Below are positions 23,701 to 31,386 of a DNA stretch of 37,051 bases, in pieces. This stretch comes from Bradyrhizobium iriomotense (GTDB lineage Bacteria > Pseudomonadota > Alphaproteobacteria > Rhizobiales > Xanthobacteraceae). The stretch covers positions 1-37,051 of the forward strand of contig NZ_JAFCLP010000035.1 in NCBI RefSeq assembly GCF_018129405.1, in the 5' to 3' direction. Below the pieces are notes generated by a model. The model made no database searches and had not been told where the DNA came from. It saw nothing but the letters and a program-made list of their open reading frames with translations. Position 1 is the stretch's first letter; each line of letters starts with the position of its first letter. Made by a program: the position numbers and the translations under genes.

Positions 23701-25428
23701 TCACCCCCGCGCCATCGCCCGCTTGGCCACCGTCAGTCCCATCAGCACGAACGCCGAGGTCACCTCTGCGCCGCCGACCAGGATCCGCGTCGGCGTCTTC
23801 ATCTTGTTCCATTCATAGGCGCGGAACGGGCCGCGGCGGCCGCCTTCGCCGATGCTTGCGATGATGACGTTCAGCGCCGGCGCGAAGGCACGCGGGTCGG
23901 CGCCGAGATGGCCGAGCGCGATCAGCGCCAGCGCGGCGTCGAACACGTTCATCTCCGCGGCCATCAGCTCGCCCTTGACGTAGGAGAGCACGCGGTGGCG
24001 GATGAAATCGAAATCGCCGTCGGGATCGATCGCCGCCTGCGCCGCCAGCGGCAGCGCCAGGAAGGCCGCATAACAGCGGCCGAAATAGGCGCTGTAGAGC
24101 TCGGGCAGATAATAGATGTGGGAGCGCGGATTGGCGAAGGCGCCGCTCGCCGCCAGCCGCTTCTGGAAACCGATGATCCGATGCACGGTGGCGAGCCGCG
24201 CCGGAGTCTCCAAAACCTTCCAGCGCGCGAGGTTACGAAAGCTCACCTCGAGAATGTCGAGATTGAGCGTCGGATCGAGATCGTTGCCATAGGGCCGCTC
24301 ACCCTTGAGGTTGTCGATCCAGGTCGCGACCCCGCCCTCATAGTCGATATTGTCATTGAGCGGCACGGTGACGCGCGGCACGTTGACGCCCGCACGCACC
24401 TGGTAGCCGGCGTAGAAATCCAGCAGCGGCTGGTCGATGATCGCATCAAGGCAGCCGGCCTGTGTCGCCGCCGAGATCGAGCACGCCGTGGTGTCGCAAT
24501 CCGGCACATAGATGCCGAAGCCGAGCTCCTGCTTGATCTGGGCGAAGAAGCGGGAAAAGCGCGGATGCGGCGCCGGCGCCAGCGCGGTGATGACGTTGAA
24601 GCGCGCGCCATCGGTGCCCTCGACTTCCTCGCGGCTGATATTGACGCAGAAATTCACCATGTCGGCGATCGCGCGGTCTGCCGCGATCTTGTCGGCCGCC
24701 GAGGCGAGCCCGGTCTCGACATAGCCGAGCAGCGCCTCGATGAAGAACGCATCGTAATAGGCCGAGCGGTGGCGGATCTGTACCGGCTCCCACATCGGCT
24801 CGGCGATGCCTTTCCAGGACGGATTGACCACAGCGCGCGCGGGCGAGCGTGCGATGAAGACGCGCGCGAGGTTGAACAGCAGCGAGGAGTTCTTGTAGCC
24901 GCGCGCGTTCAGCCCGGTCAGCGCCATGATCAGCTCGCGGCCGCGACAATCGGGATCGCCGATCAGGTTGAAGGCGGCATAGGTCGGCAGGAAGCCGTTT
25001 TTGCGATACGAGCCGAGCAGGTGCTGCGCGCAGTCGCGGATCACGCCGTCGATCTCAGCGGTTTGCGGCATGGTGCCGGTGAACATGGCCGGCGGCGGCT
25101 TCGGATGGTCGAGCGCGATGCTGTCGACGAGATCGGCCACGGGTTGGCCGACTGCCGCCCAATCCGGCTCGGCATCATCGCGGGCGCGCGTGAGCGCCTC
25201 GCGCAGCCGGGTCAGCTTCGCCTCGTCGCGCAGTTCGGGCAGCCCGGCGCGCCGCAGCAGCATCCGCAATGCGGGATTGCCGAGCGCGGTCTTGTAGAAC
25301 TTTGCCAGATGCGGGTCGCCTTTGGCGCCAGCCGCCAGCACGGGATCGCAGACCTCATAAAGCGAGGGGCCGTCCTTCCGCGCCGTCAGCGCCCGGCAGG
25401 CGGCGCCGGCAAAATAATGAAAGCTCAT
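23701..25428 (-). CDS. Terpenoid cyclase-like alpha-barrel protein with DxDTTA motif
   Basis: A 575-residue, mostly helical protein without signal peptide. At 307-315 it has YVPDCDTTA, laid out like the YYPDVDDTA active-site loop of squalene-hopene cyclases; the central acid D312 is kept and the following D is T, giving a DxDTT variant. At about 366-393 the GGVATWIDN and NDLDPTLNLDIL segments resemble a second conserved region of squalene-hopene-like alpha-barrels, and ALALIALGHLG (499-509) resembles a helical repeat of the same fold. I infer a class II terpene-cyclase-like protein, perhaps a cyclase of linear prenyl diphosphates. No prenyltransferase gene is nearby. The ATG at 25428 has AGGT about 7 bp upstream. 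It would otherwise be a plain hypothetical protein. Confidence 0.6.
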   Translation of the reverse strand: MSFHYFAGAACRALTARKDGPSLYEVCDPVLAAGAKGDPHLAKFYKTALGNPALRMLLRRAGLPELRDEAKLTRLREALTRARDDAEPDWAAVGQPVADLVDSIALDHPKPPPAMFTGTMPQTAEIDGVIRDCAQHLLGSYRKNGFLPTYAAFNLIGDPDCRGRELIMALTGLNARGYKNSSLLFNLARVFIARSPARAVVNPSWKGIAEPMWEPVQIRHRSAYYDAFFIEALLGYVETGLASAADKIAADRAIADMVNFCVNISREEVEGTDGARFNVITALAPAPHPRFSRFFAQIKQELGFGIYVPDCDTTACSISAATQAGCLDAIIDQPLLDFYAGYQVRAGVNVPRVTVPLNDNIDYEGGVATWIDNLKGERPYGNDLDPTLNLDILEVSFRNLARWKVLETPARLATVHRIIGFQKRLAASGAFANPRSHIYYLPELYSAYFGRCYAAFLALPLAAQAAIDPDGDFDFIRHRVLSYVKGELMAAEMNVFDAALALIALGHLGADPRAFAPALNVIIASIGEGGRRGPFRAYEWNKMKTPTRILVGGAEVTSAFVLMGLTVAKRAMARG

Positions 25429-25849
25429 GAAATACCTGGTCGCGGGGCCTTGCCCGGGAACGGCCAGCGCGCACCGTCCGCCCGCCACCCCCTGCAAGTC
25501 CTTGAAAAGCTACCCGGATTCGCAGGAAAAACAAATGTGATGGACGTCACGGAAATAACAGGCACGAGGCCTGCATGATCAGGCCCCGGAAGCTTACGGG
25601 GATGTCATAAATCGAGAAAATCGGCATGGAGAATTAACTAATAGCTTCAAAGACTTAGCTCAAAGTTTGGGCGATCTATTGCCGGCGGGGCGATATCCGG
25701 TTAAGGGTTTGTTTGGTGCGGCGCCGCAAATTGCGCGCAATTCGGGGGCACTCCCCGGGCCAATCCCTCAAACCTAAAGACGCTATCGCGCTACTCAAAC
25801 AGTGTGCGCGCGCTTGGCTGGTCTTTGGCACTGACAGGAATGAACCGAG
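25429..25849. other. 421-bp divergent intergenic region
   Basis: This separates the DxDTTA gene (minus) from the pseudo-caspase gene (plus). The part at about 25600-25680 is AT-richer than its surroundings and may hold promoters. A tight run of small symmetric sequences follows: GCGGCGCCGC (25718-25727), AATTGCGCGCAATT (25729-25742), and GGGG/CCCC around CACT (25745-25756). I see no coding frame with support and no clear sigma-factor motif. Confidence 0.6.
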
Positions 25850-26701
25850 ATGAATGTAAGGCAGCTCGACATTTCCCGACGCACCATCGCGGTGGCCGCA
25901 GCCCTCATCGGCACGGTGTCGCTGGTGATCGGCGCCCATGCTGCCCTCAACATGCGCGCGCTGGATGCCGCCAAGGCTGTGACGACCGACCAGATCACCG
26001 GCTCAATCGGCCAGACCTCGCGCCTCGCGCTCGTCATCGGCAATGGACATTATCCCGACGCCAGCGCGCCGCTGACGCAGTCGATCAACGACGCCCGCGC
26101 GCTGTCCTCGTCCCTGCGCAGGAACGGCTTTGACGTCGACATGGTGGAAGACGCGACCAAGGACGACATGGTCCGCGCCGTCAATCGCCTGAAGTCCCGG
26201 ATCAAGCGCGACACGGTCGTCATGCTGTTCTTCGGCGGGTTCGGCGTGCAGGCCGGACGCGAGAGCTACATGCTGCCGGTCGATGCCGTGATCTGGAAGG
26301 AAAGCGACGTCCGCCGCCACGGCGTCTCCATCGAGGGCGTGCTCGAGATGATGAAGGAGCAGGGCGCCAAGGCCAAGCTCGTCGTCGTCGACGCCTCCCG
26401 CCGTAACCCCTATGAGCGCCGCTTCCGTTCCTACAGCCACGGCCTCGCGCCGATCAGCGCGCCCGACAATGCGCTGATCCTCTCCTCGGCATCACCCGGC
26501 AAGGTCGTCGACGACGGCAAGGGCGAGCACAGCGTGCTGGTCGGCGAGCTGCTCGGCAATCTCAATGCGCAGAGCGGCAGCGCCGAAGCCGTCTTCAACA
26601 AGACCCGCGTCGCCATCTCCCGTGCCTCCGAAGGCGGCCAGGTCCCGACCGTGTCGTCCTCGCTGCTCGAAGACGTCCATTTCGGCGAAGCCGGCAGCTA
26701 G
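25850..26701 (+). CDS. Caspase-fold (C14-like) protein lacking the catalytic His and Cys
   Basis: A 283-residue protein with an N-terminal membrane helix or signal anchor (about 11-32) and a caspase-like domain (about 57-275). RLALVIGNGHYPD (58-70) is the usual first strand. The histidine motif, normally SGHG, reads GGFG at 129-132, so F131 replaces the catalytic His. The cysteine motif, normally DACRNNP, reads DASRRNP at 181-187, so S183 replaces the catalytic Cys. The protein is therefore probably a non-peptidase relative, for instance a scaffold or binding protein, most likely facing the periplasm. The ATG has a weak GGAATGA upstream. It is divergent from the DxDTTA gene. The open frame and codon use look normal, so it is not a decaying pseudogene. 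Confidence 0.85.
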   Translation: MNVRQLDISRRTIAVAAALIGTVSLVIGAHAALNMRALDAAKAVTTDQITGSIGQTSRLALVIGNGHYPDASAPLTQSINDARALSSSLRRNGFDVDMVEDATKDDMVRAVNRLKSRIKRDTVVMLFFGGFGVQAGRESYMLPVDAVIWKESDVRRHGVSIEGVLEMMKEQGAKAKLVVVDASRRNPYERRFRSYSHGLAPISAPDNALILSSASPGKVVDDGKGEHSVLVGELLGNLNAQSGSAEAVFNKTRVAISRASEGGQVPTVSSSLLEDVHFGEAGS

Positions 26702-26723
26702 TTTCTCTCGGCAATCGCAGCTC

Positions 26724-26819
26724 TCGTAGGGTGGGCAAAGGCGCAACGCGCCGTGCCCACCATCTTTCCAGGATTTTCGATAGAAGACGTGGGCACGCTT
26801 CGCTTTGCCCACCCTACGA
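26724..26819. repeat. Nested palindromic repeat, TCGTAGGGTGGGC family, copy 2
   Basis: The outer arms TCGTAGGGTGGGCAAAG and CTTTGCCCACCCTACGA match the copy at 23584-23678. The inner region GCGCCGTGCCCAC is also shared, but the middle differs. It lies directly behind the pseudo-caspase gene. Confidence 0.85.
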
Positions 26820-26851
26820 TTATGTGTGCGTAGGCACGTCTGCCTCTCCAT

Positions 26852-26974
26852 CGTCATTGCGAGGAGCTCTTGCGACGAAGCAATCCAGGATCCCTCCGCG
26901 GAGAGATTCTGGATTGCTTCGCGGAGCCTGTCATCGGGCCGCGCTTCGCGCGGACCCGTTGGCTCGCAATGACG
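26852..26974. repeat. Palindromic repeat, CGTCATTGCGAG family
   Basis: The outer 12-bp arms CGTCATTGCGAG and CTCGCAATGACG are exact complements. An inner pair GAAGCAATCCAG (26877-26888) matches 26909-26920. It lies 9 bp before the stop-codon end of the minus-strand adaptor gene and may end its transcript. Confidence 0.85.
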
Positions 26975-26983
26975 GCTGAGAGG

Positions 26984-27877
26984 CTACTTCGCCGCTTCCG
27001 CGCTCGCCATCGCCGGGCGCACGGGATCGCCTTCGCGGAGCAGCGCGCCGGCGCGGGCGACGACGACGTCGCCTTCGTTGAGGCCGTCGCGGACCTCGAT
27101 ATTGCCGCCCGACATCAACCCGATCTCGACGCGCTTGGTCTCGACGCGGTTGCGGCGGATCACCTGCACCACGGTGCCGGCGGACGAATATTGCACGGCG
27201 GTGAGCGGCACGGCGACGTTGCAGCTCTGGCCGGTCTTGATCAGCGCGCGCCCGCTCGCATTCAGCAGCAGCCGCTTCTGCGAGGAGATGCCGATATAGA
27301 CCATGCCTTGCTGGATGTTCGGCTCGACGGTCGGCCCGATGCGGCGAATCTTGCCCTCGATGTCGCCGCTGCCTGCGATACGCACGGTCGCCGGCTGGTT
27401 GACGGCGAGCTTGCGCACGTCGGTGGTCGCGACCAGGCCGACGAGATCGTATTCGCTGCGCGCCACGATGGTGAACAGCGCCTCGCCCTTGGCCGAGGCC
27501 AAGTTGCCGATTTGGGCCGTGGAGGTCGCGATCACGCCCGCCACGGGAGCCGTCACCTGAAGCGTGCCGCCTTCGGGCAGCGCGAGGCGCGCCAGCACCT
27601 GGCCGGCCGTGGTGGTGTCGCCGGCTTCCGCCAGCACCTCCGTCACCTTCAGGCCCGGACGCTCGGGCCGCACCGAGCTTTCCTCGCGCGCGATGATAGT
27701 GCCGGTGGCCTCGACGATGTCGGAGAAGCAGGATTTCGCGACCTTGAGCACCGTGACCGCCGGGCCCTTGGGCGCATCGTCATCGGCGGCTCGGGCCGGA
27801 TATTGACCGAGGACGAGCACTCCGGCGACGGCTGCGGGATACAGGCTTCGAACAACGGCACGGGACAAAGGGCGCAT
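26984..27877 (-). CDS. HlyD/RND-type periplasmic adaptor-like protein without an alpha-hairpin
   Basis: A 297-residue exported protein with a signal peptide (about 1-31, ending QYPARAAD). Two half-lipoyl segments (about 65-100 and 105-145, with RPGLKVTEVLAEAGDTTTAGQ and VTAPVAGVIATS) are joined almost directly, so the long alpha-hairpin that contacts outer-membrane channels is missing. A beta-barrel and a membrane-proximal domain (about 215-290, including VEIGLMSGGNIEVRDGLNEGDVVV) follow. Adaptors normally sit beside an RND or ABC pump gene, and none is present here. The ATG at 27877 was chosen for the signal peptide. It may assist a pump encoded elsewhere or have another periplasmic role. 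Confidence 0.85.
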   Translation of the reverse strand: MRPLSRAVVRSLYPAAVAGVLVLGQYPARAADDDAPKGPAVTVLKVAKSCFSDIVEATGTIIAREESSVRPERPGLKVTEVLAEAGDTTTAGQVLARLALPEGGTLQVTAPVAGVIATSTAQIGNLASAKGEALFTIVARSEYDLVGLVATTDVRKLAVNQPATVRIAGSGDIEGKIRRIGPTVEPNIQQGMVYIGISSQKRLLLNASGRALIKTGQSCNVAVPLTAVQYSSAGTVVQVIRRNRVETKRVEIGLMSGGNIEVRDGLNEGDVVVARAGALLREGDPVRPAMASAEAAK

Positions 27878-28054
27878 CGGAAATTCCACGGGGGCTATGC
27901 CTCCAATCGATAGCAGATGGCGGGGGCCCGGACTACGGCAGCGTTGTCCCAAAGCGGGATGCCACGGCGCCCGGGCTGGCGCGGCAAGTCCTTGATTAGT
28001 CGCAGGATTGGGCAACAGGTTCGCTGCCGGCCAAGCCGGCCCCGAGCGGACAGC

Positions 28055-28234
28055 TCAGCTCCGGCGATCGCCGAGCAGCCTGCCGGTGGAGCGGTCGATC
28101 AGATGCAGCCGCGTGCAGGCCGGGCAGGGCACGGAAACATGCGTGCGATCGGCCGGCGCGTCGTCGAGCCGGTGCTGCACGTTCATGCCGGTCTGCGGGC
28201 ATTTGAAGAGGATATGGCGGTCCATGACCGCCAT
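28055..28234 (-). CDS. 59-residue protein with possible zinc-binding cysteines
   Basis: A short frame, MAVMDRHILFKCPQTG onward to GRLLGDRRS, with one KCPQTG knuckle (C12) near the start and a CPAC pair (C37, C40) about 25 residues later. H44 (in RLHLID) or another residue could supply a fourth ligand. It has the form of a small zinc-ribbon-like protein. The third codon positions are G/C-rich like neighbouring genes. The start could be the ATG at 28232-28234 or the one at 28223-28225, and neither has a strong ribosome binding site. It lies between two larger minus-strand genes. I do not recognise a named family. Confidence 0.6.
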   Translation of the reverse strand: MAVMDRHILFKCPQTGMNVQHRLDDAPADRTHVSVPCPACTRLHLIDRSTGRLLGDRRS

Positions 28235-28294
28235 ATGATGGCAACGCGCGACTTCCGAAATTACGGATGATTACGTAGGTCGGTCGCGGCCCCC

Positions 28295-29419
28295 TCACGG
28301 CAGGCTCAGGAATTCCACCCAGTTCGGCTTCTTGCCGGTGGGGTAGGACTTCAGCTTGGCCAGCGCGCCGCTTGACTGGTCGATCGCATAGATCGTCATG
28401 CCGTCGGAGAGCTCGCCGACCGCGGCAAGGTAACGCCCGCTGGGATCGACGTTGAAGGCGCGCGGCTGCTTTTCGGTCGGCACGCTGCCGATCGTGGTCA
28501 GCTTGCCGGTGGCCACGTCCACCTTGTAGGCGGCGATCGTGTTGGTGGTGCGCTCGGAAGCGTAGAGGAAGCGGCCATCAGGCGTGACGTGGATGTCGGC
28601 GGCCCAGGGTTTTCCGGTGAACCCTTCAGGCAGCGCGGTGGTACGCTGGATCTCGTTCCATGCGCCGCTCCTGGCTTCATAGGTGAATGCGGCAACATCG
28701 CCGTTCAGCTCGTGGAGGAGATAGACGAACTTGCTGTTCGGGTGGAACACGAAGTGCCGCGGCCCCGATTTTTCCGGTACCTTGTAGGCCGGCGGATCGC
28801 TCGGCGTGAGCGCACCGGTGGTGGGCTCGAACGCAAAGCTCAACACCTGGTCGGAGCCGAGATTGGTTGCGAACACGAAGCGGTTGTCGGGCGAGGGCAG
28901 GAAGGCGTGCGCGTTCAGCCCGGTCGGGATCACCTGGGTCGGCGCGGCAACCACGCCGTTCGCTCCAAGCGGATTCACCGCGACCTTGTTGCCGCCATAG
29001 GAGGCGCTGAACAGCACCTTGCCGCCGCGATCGGTCGCAATGTAGGCCATGCTGTCGGCGAGCGGCCCGTTGCCGATATGGCTGAGCTGGCCCGTCTTGG
29101 GGTCGATCGAAAAGCTCACCGCCTGGAACGGCTGCGAGCGGACGCCGGCAATCAGCACGCGGTGGTCGGGCGTGATTGCGAGCGGCGTCGAGGATCCCGG
29201 TTTTTCCACGCCGGCGAAGGCGGCGGTCTGCACCGGTGTCATCTCGCCGTTCTCGGCCAGCTTGAATACGCTGATGTCGTTGCTGTCGGCGTTGCCGACA
29301 TAGGCGTAGGTCTCGGCCATGCCGGCACGGGCTCCCAGGGTGAGGGCAAGAAAGGTGAGAGTGGTGGCGATCGCGGCGCGGGGCATTTTGGACGCGACGC
29401 GGCGGGTCGGACTCGACAT
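28295..29419 (-). CDS. Secreted lactonase-type (6-phosphogluconolactonase-like) beta-propeller
   Basis: A 374-residue exported protein with a signal peptide to about residue 34. It is built from repeated beta-propeller blades, for example YAYVGNADSNDISVFKL, NRFVFATNLGSDQVLSF, DGRFLYASERTTNTIAAYKV and SGRYLAAVGELSDGMTIYAI. It resembles the lactonase family that includes cycloisomerase-like 6-phosphogluconolactonase. Export makes a role in the cytosolic pentose phosphate pathway doubtful, so a periplasmic lactonase or binding protein is more likely. The ATG at 29419 has GAGGAG 7 bp upstream. The active-site residues are not certain. Confidence 0.85.
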   Translation of the reverse strand: MSSPTRRVASKMPRAAIATTLTFLALTLGARAGMAETYAYVGNADSNDISVFKLAENGEMTPVQTAAFAGVEKPGSSTPLAITPDHRVLIAGVRSQPFQAVSFSIDPKTGQLSHIGNGPLADSMAYIATDRGGKVLFSASYGGNKVAVNPLGANGVVAAPTQVIPTGLNAHAFLPSPDNRFVFATNLGSDQVLSFAFEPTTGALTPSDPPAYKVPEKSGPRHFVFHPNSKFVYLLHELNGDVAAFTYEARSGAWNEIQRTTALPEGFTGKPWAADIHVTPDGRFLYASERTTNTIAAYKVDVATGKLTTIGSVPTEKQPRAFNVDPSGRYLAAVGELSDGMTIYAIDQSSGALAKLKSYPTGKKPNWVEFLSLP

Positions 29420-29546
29420 GGGCGTTCTCCTCGGGGCCAGTGCGGCGTTGTCGTTTTGCCGGAGAGGATAGCGGGCGGCACGTTGCCGCACCAAATTCCA
29501 ATTGAGATCGATCGATGCCGAAATTGTATCGGTCGCACTGGTGCGG

Positions 29547-29684
29547 CTATCGCACCGCCGCCGTCAAATTGCGGGAGGGCAGGTGCGGGCCGGCCGGGCG
29601 GTCCGGCGGCCCGAGCACGGTCCACACCGCGACCGCGAGCAGGGCGCAGGTCAGAATCGTCCAGGCGACCAGTCGTTTTCGCAT
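29547..29684 (-). CDS. Possible 45-residue single-span membrane peptide
   Basis: The frame MRKRLVAWTILTCALLAVAV followed by WTVLGPPDRP encodes a positively charged start, one membrane helix (about 5-24) and a short polar tail. Third positions are strongly G/C, as in real genes here. The frame stays open upstream to 29957, where the translation is also partly hydrophobic, so a longer product or a decayed gene is possible. No clear ribosome binding site precedes the ATG. The rest of 29420-30098 shows no other supported gene and presumably contains the promoters of the lactonase-like gene (minus) and the 40-residue peptide (plus). Confidence 0.3.
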   Translation of the reverse strand: MRKRLVAWTILTCALLAVAVWTVLGPPDRPAGPHLPSRNLTAAVR

Positions 29685-30098
29685 CACGGCCAAATCCCGT
29701 CCGTCAAATGCATGCGGCGACGCACGCCGGTCATCGTGCACTGCAACCGGCGACGTTTCTATGAACTCGTTCACAGGCGAAAACAGGGCAAGCGAACCAA
29801 TGCCGTGCGCGGGCATTGACCCGGCATGCCCCGCGAAAACGATCTCGAAGGCAAGCCCGACATGGGCGGCAAGCATGGCGGTCAGGCCGGCCAACCCAAG
29901 CTGCCGCCGCGCCCACACGAAGGCTCGCGCGATGAGGATGTCGTGGCAAAGCGCCACACCGGTGAAACCGATCGCGCATCGCCGCCGACCAAATCCAAAT
30001 AGCGCCTCGTCCGCATCGCGCTCGCGTCAGGAACGGCAGCCTCGCCTTGCCGTTACCTTGATCCCGCAGGCAGAGGACGCCAAAACGGAGGGTGGCAC

Positions 30099-30221
30099 GT
30101 GTTTTGGATTTATTGGGACACCGCCTGGTCGATCATCATCAGCGGCATCATGTTCACCACCATCGTCACGCATCCTGACGCCGAGTTCGTCGAGATCCAG
30201 GCGGCCAAGCAGGTGAAATAA
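30099..30221 (+). CDS. 40-residue membrane peptide
   Basis: A GTG start at 30099 is preceded 6 bp upstream by a strong GGAGGG (30087-30092). The product begins MFWIYWDTAWSIIISGIMF and ends EFVEIQAAKQVK. It has one hydrophobic span (about 2-23) and an acidic-to-basic amphipathic tail of about 16 residues. It is too short for most ORF cut-offs and resembles small membrane subunits or regulators of larger complexes. No partner gene is adjacent. The combination of ribosome binding site, high third-position GC and clean topology supports a real gene. The function is unknown. Confidence 0.65.
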   Translation: MFWIYWDTAWSIIISGIMFTTIVTHPDAEFVEIQAAKQVK

Positions 30222-30233
30222 GCCTGTCAGTCT

Positions 30234-30378
30234 GTCGGGTGGGTTAGCCGCTCACGCCCGCGCTCGTTCCACAGCCGACAATGCAAGGCGTAACCCACCA
30301 CGCTCCAGGTGAGACCGGCGGTGGGTTACGCCCGGCGGACTGCGCTTCGCGCATCCGCAAGGCTAACCGACCCTACGA
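30234..30378. repeat. Palindromic repeat, GGTGGGTTAGCC type
   Basis: The left end GTCGGGTGGGTTAGCC and right end GGCTAACCGACCCTACGA are imperfect complements. The inner blocks GGCGTAACCCACC and GGTGGGTTACGCC are exact complements. It fills the gap between the 40-residue peptide gene and the convergent GMC remnant. Confidence 0.75.
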
Positions 30379-30380
30379 AA

Positions 30381-30743
30381 TCACTGCACCATCGCCGCAG
30401 CGATCTTCTCCGCCGTCATCAGCACCGGAAAGTTGGTGTTGGCGCATGGCACCACCGGGAAGATCGAGGCGTCGACGACGCGCAGGCCCTGGATGCCCTT
30501 GACGCGGCCCTGGTTGTCCACCACCGCCATCGGATCGTCGGCGCGGCCCATGCGGCATGAGCACGAGGCGTGCCAGACGCCGATGGTGGCCTTGCGGACG
30601 AAGGCTTCCAGTGCCTCGTCGTCGTTGATCACGTCGGCGAAGGTGAAACCTTCGACCACGAAATTGTCGATCAGATAGTGACGCAGCGCCGCCGGACCGT
30701 CCATCATGGTTGCCGCGATCCTGGTCAGTATCATGAACGCCAC
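30381..30743 (-). pseudogene. C-terminal remnant of a GMC-family FAD oxidoreductase
   Basis: The frame encodes about 120 residues that match only the C-terminal part of GMC oxidoreductases (choline or alcohol dehydrogenase type, usually about 530 residues). It retains the catalytic His region [12 protein letters not shown], the [11 protein letters not shown] strand and [14 protein letters not shown]. The FAD-binding N-terminal domain with GxGxxG is absent, and homology seems to begin near 30730, next to the stop of the upstream gene at 30766. A deletion that fused the end of the gene to unrelated sequence is the simplest explanation. The product could not bind FAD. Confidence 0.8.
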
Positions 30744-30765
30744 GAATGGCCCGCGAGTCCGGATA

Positions 30766-31122
30766 TCACGTCATGCTGCCCGGGATGAAACAGCGGATCA
30801 TGGCGCGGCCGTTCACGTAATAGGGCCAGACGAAGGTGCGGCCGGCGCGGTTCGGCTCTTTGACTACGGCATCATCAGGCACGGTGACCCACTCGCCCAG
30901 AAGGCGCACGCGGTAGTGTCCGTCCTGTGTGTCCCAGTCGACGTCATCCAGCGCGGTGCCGTCGGCGTCGGCGCAGCACGGACCTCCAGCCTTGCTGTGC
31001 AGGCTTTCGAACCAGCCTTTGAGCGGAGAGTTCGCATAGCGGCCGTCGTCGCGGGCCTGTGCGGACGGGGCGATCACGACGATCGCCAGCAAAGGAAACA
31101 TCCTGAAGGTCACGATCGCCAT
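30766..31122 (-). CDS. Small secreted protein of unknown function
   Basis: A 118-residue protein with a signal peptide ([23 protein letters not shown]). The mature part contains [20 protein letters not shown], a central strand-rich region and a C-terminal [20 protein letters not shown]. Three cysteines (the CC pair and a late C) could form a disulfide. I remember similar sequences as conserved hypothetical proteins of Bradyrhizobium-type bacteria but can assign no function. The ATG at 31122 has a GAGGCGAG stretch directly upstream. It sits head-to-tail with the GMC remnant. Confidence 0.75.
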   Translation of the reverse strand: MAIVTFRMFPLLAIVVIAPSAQARDDGRYANSPLKGWFESLHSKAGGPCCADADGTALDDVDWDTQDGHYRVRLLGEWVTVPDDAVVKEPNRAGRTFVWPYYVNGRAMIRCFIPGSMT

Positions 31123-31386
31123 CTCGCCTCGCTCGATCCGCGCCTGCGCGCAAGAACGCAGGCGCCACTCGCCTGCGTTGCGTGTCATGTGATGCTGGCT
31201 GACGCTCTCCGGCCACGGTTCCGGCCGGCTCAGCGGAGCGATAACCGCGATCCCGAGCGTTTGATCCTATTTTTCGGACAGGGACCGGTCGTCGTCGCGC
31301 AATTGCAGGTGGAGAATGGTGGCGCAAGAACGGACATGCCGCAGGTCTTGCTCGGCCTGCGCGCCACAATTCCTTCTCCAAGTCCC

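Noticed and set aside
23575-25578. 667-codon open frame on the plus strand
   Set aside because: It is antisense to the DxDTTA gene. Its translation is rich in Arg, His and Gln without motifs, and it is explained by GC-rich codon bias.
30094-30110. TGGCAC followed by a TTGG, similar to a sigma-54 promoter
   Set aside because: The second element is TTGG rather than TTGC, and the sequence overlaps the start codon of the 40-residue peptide gene, so it is probably accidental.
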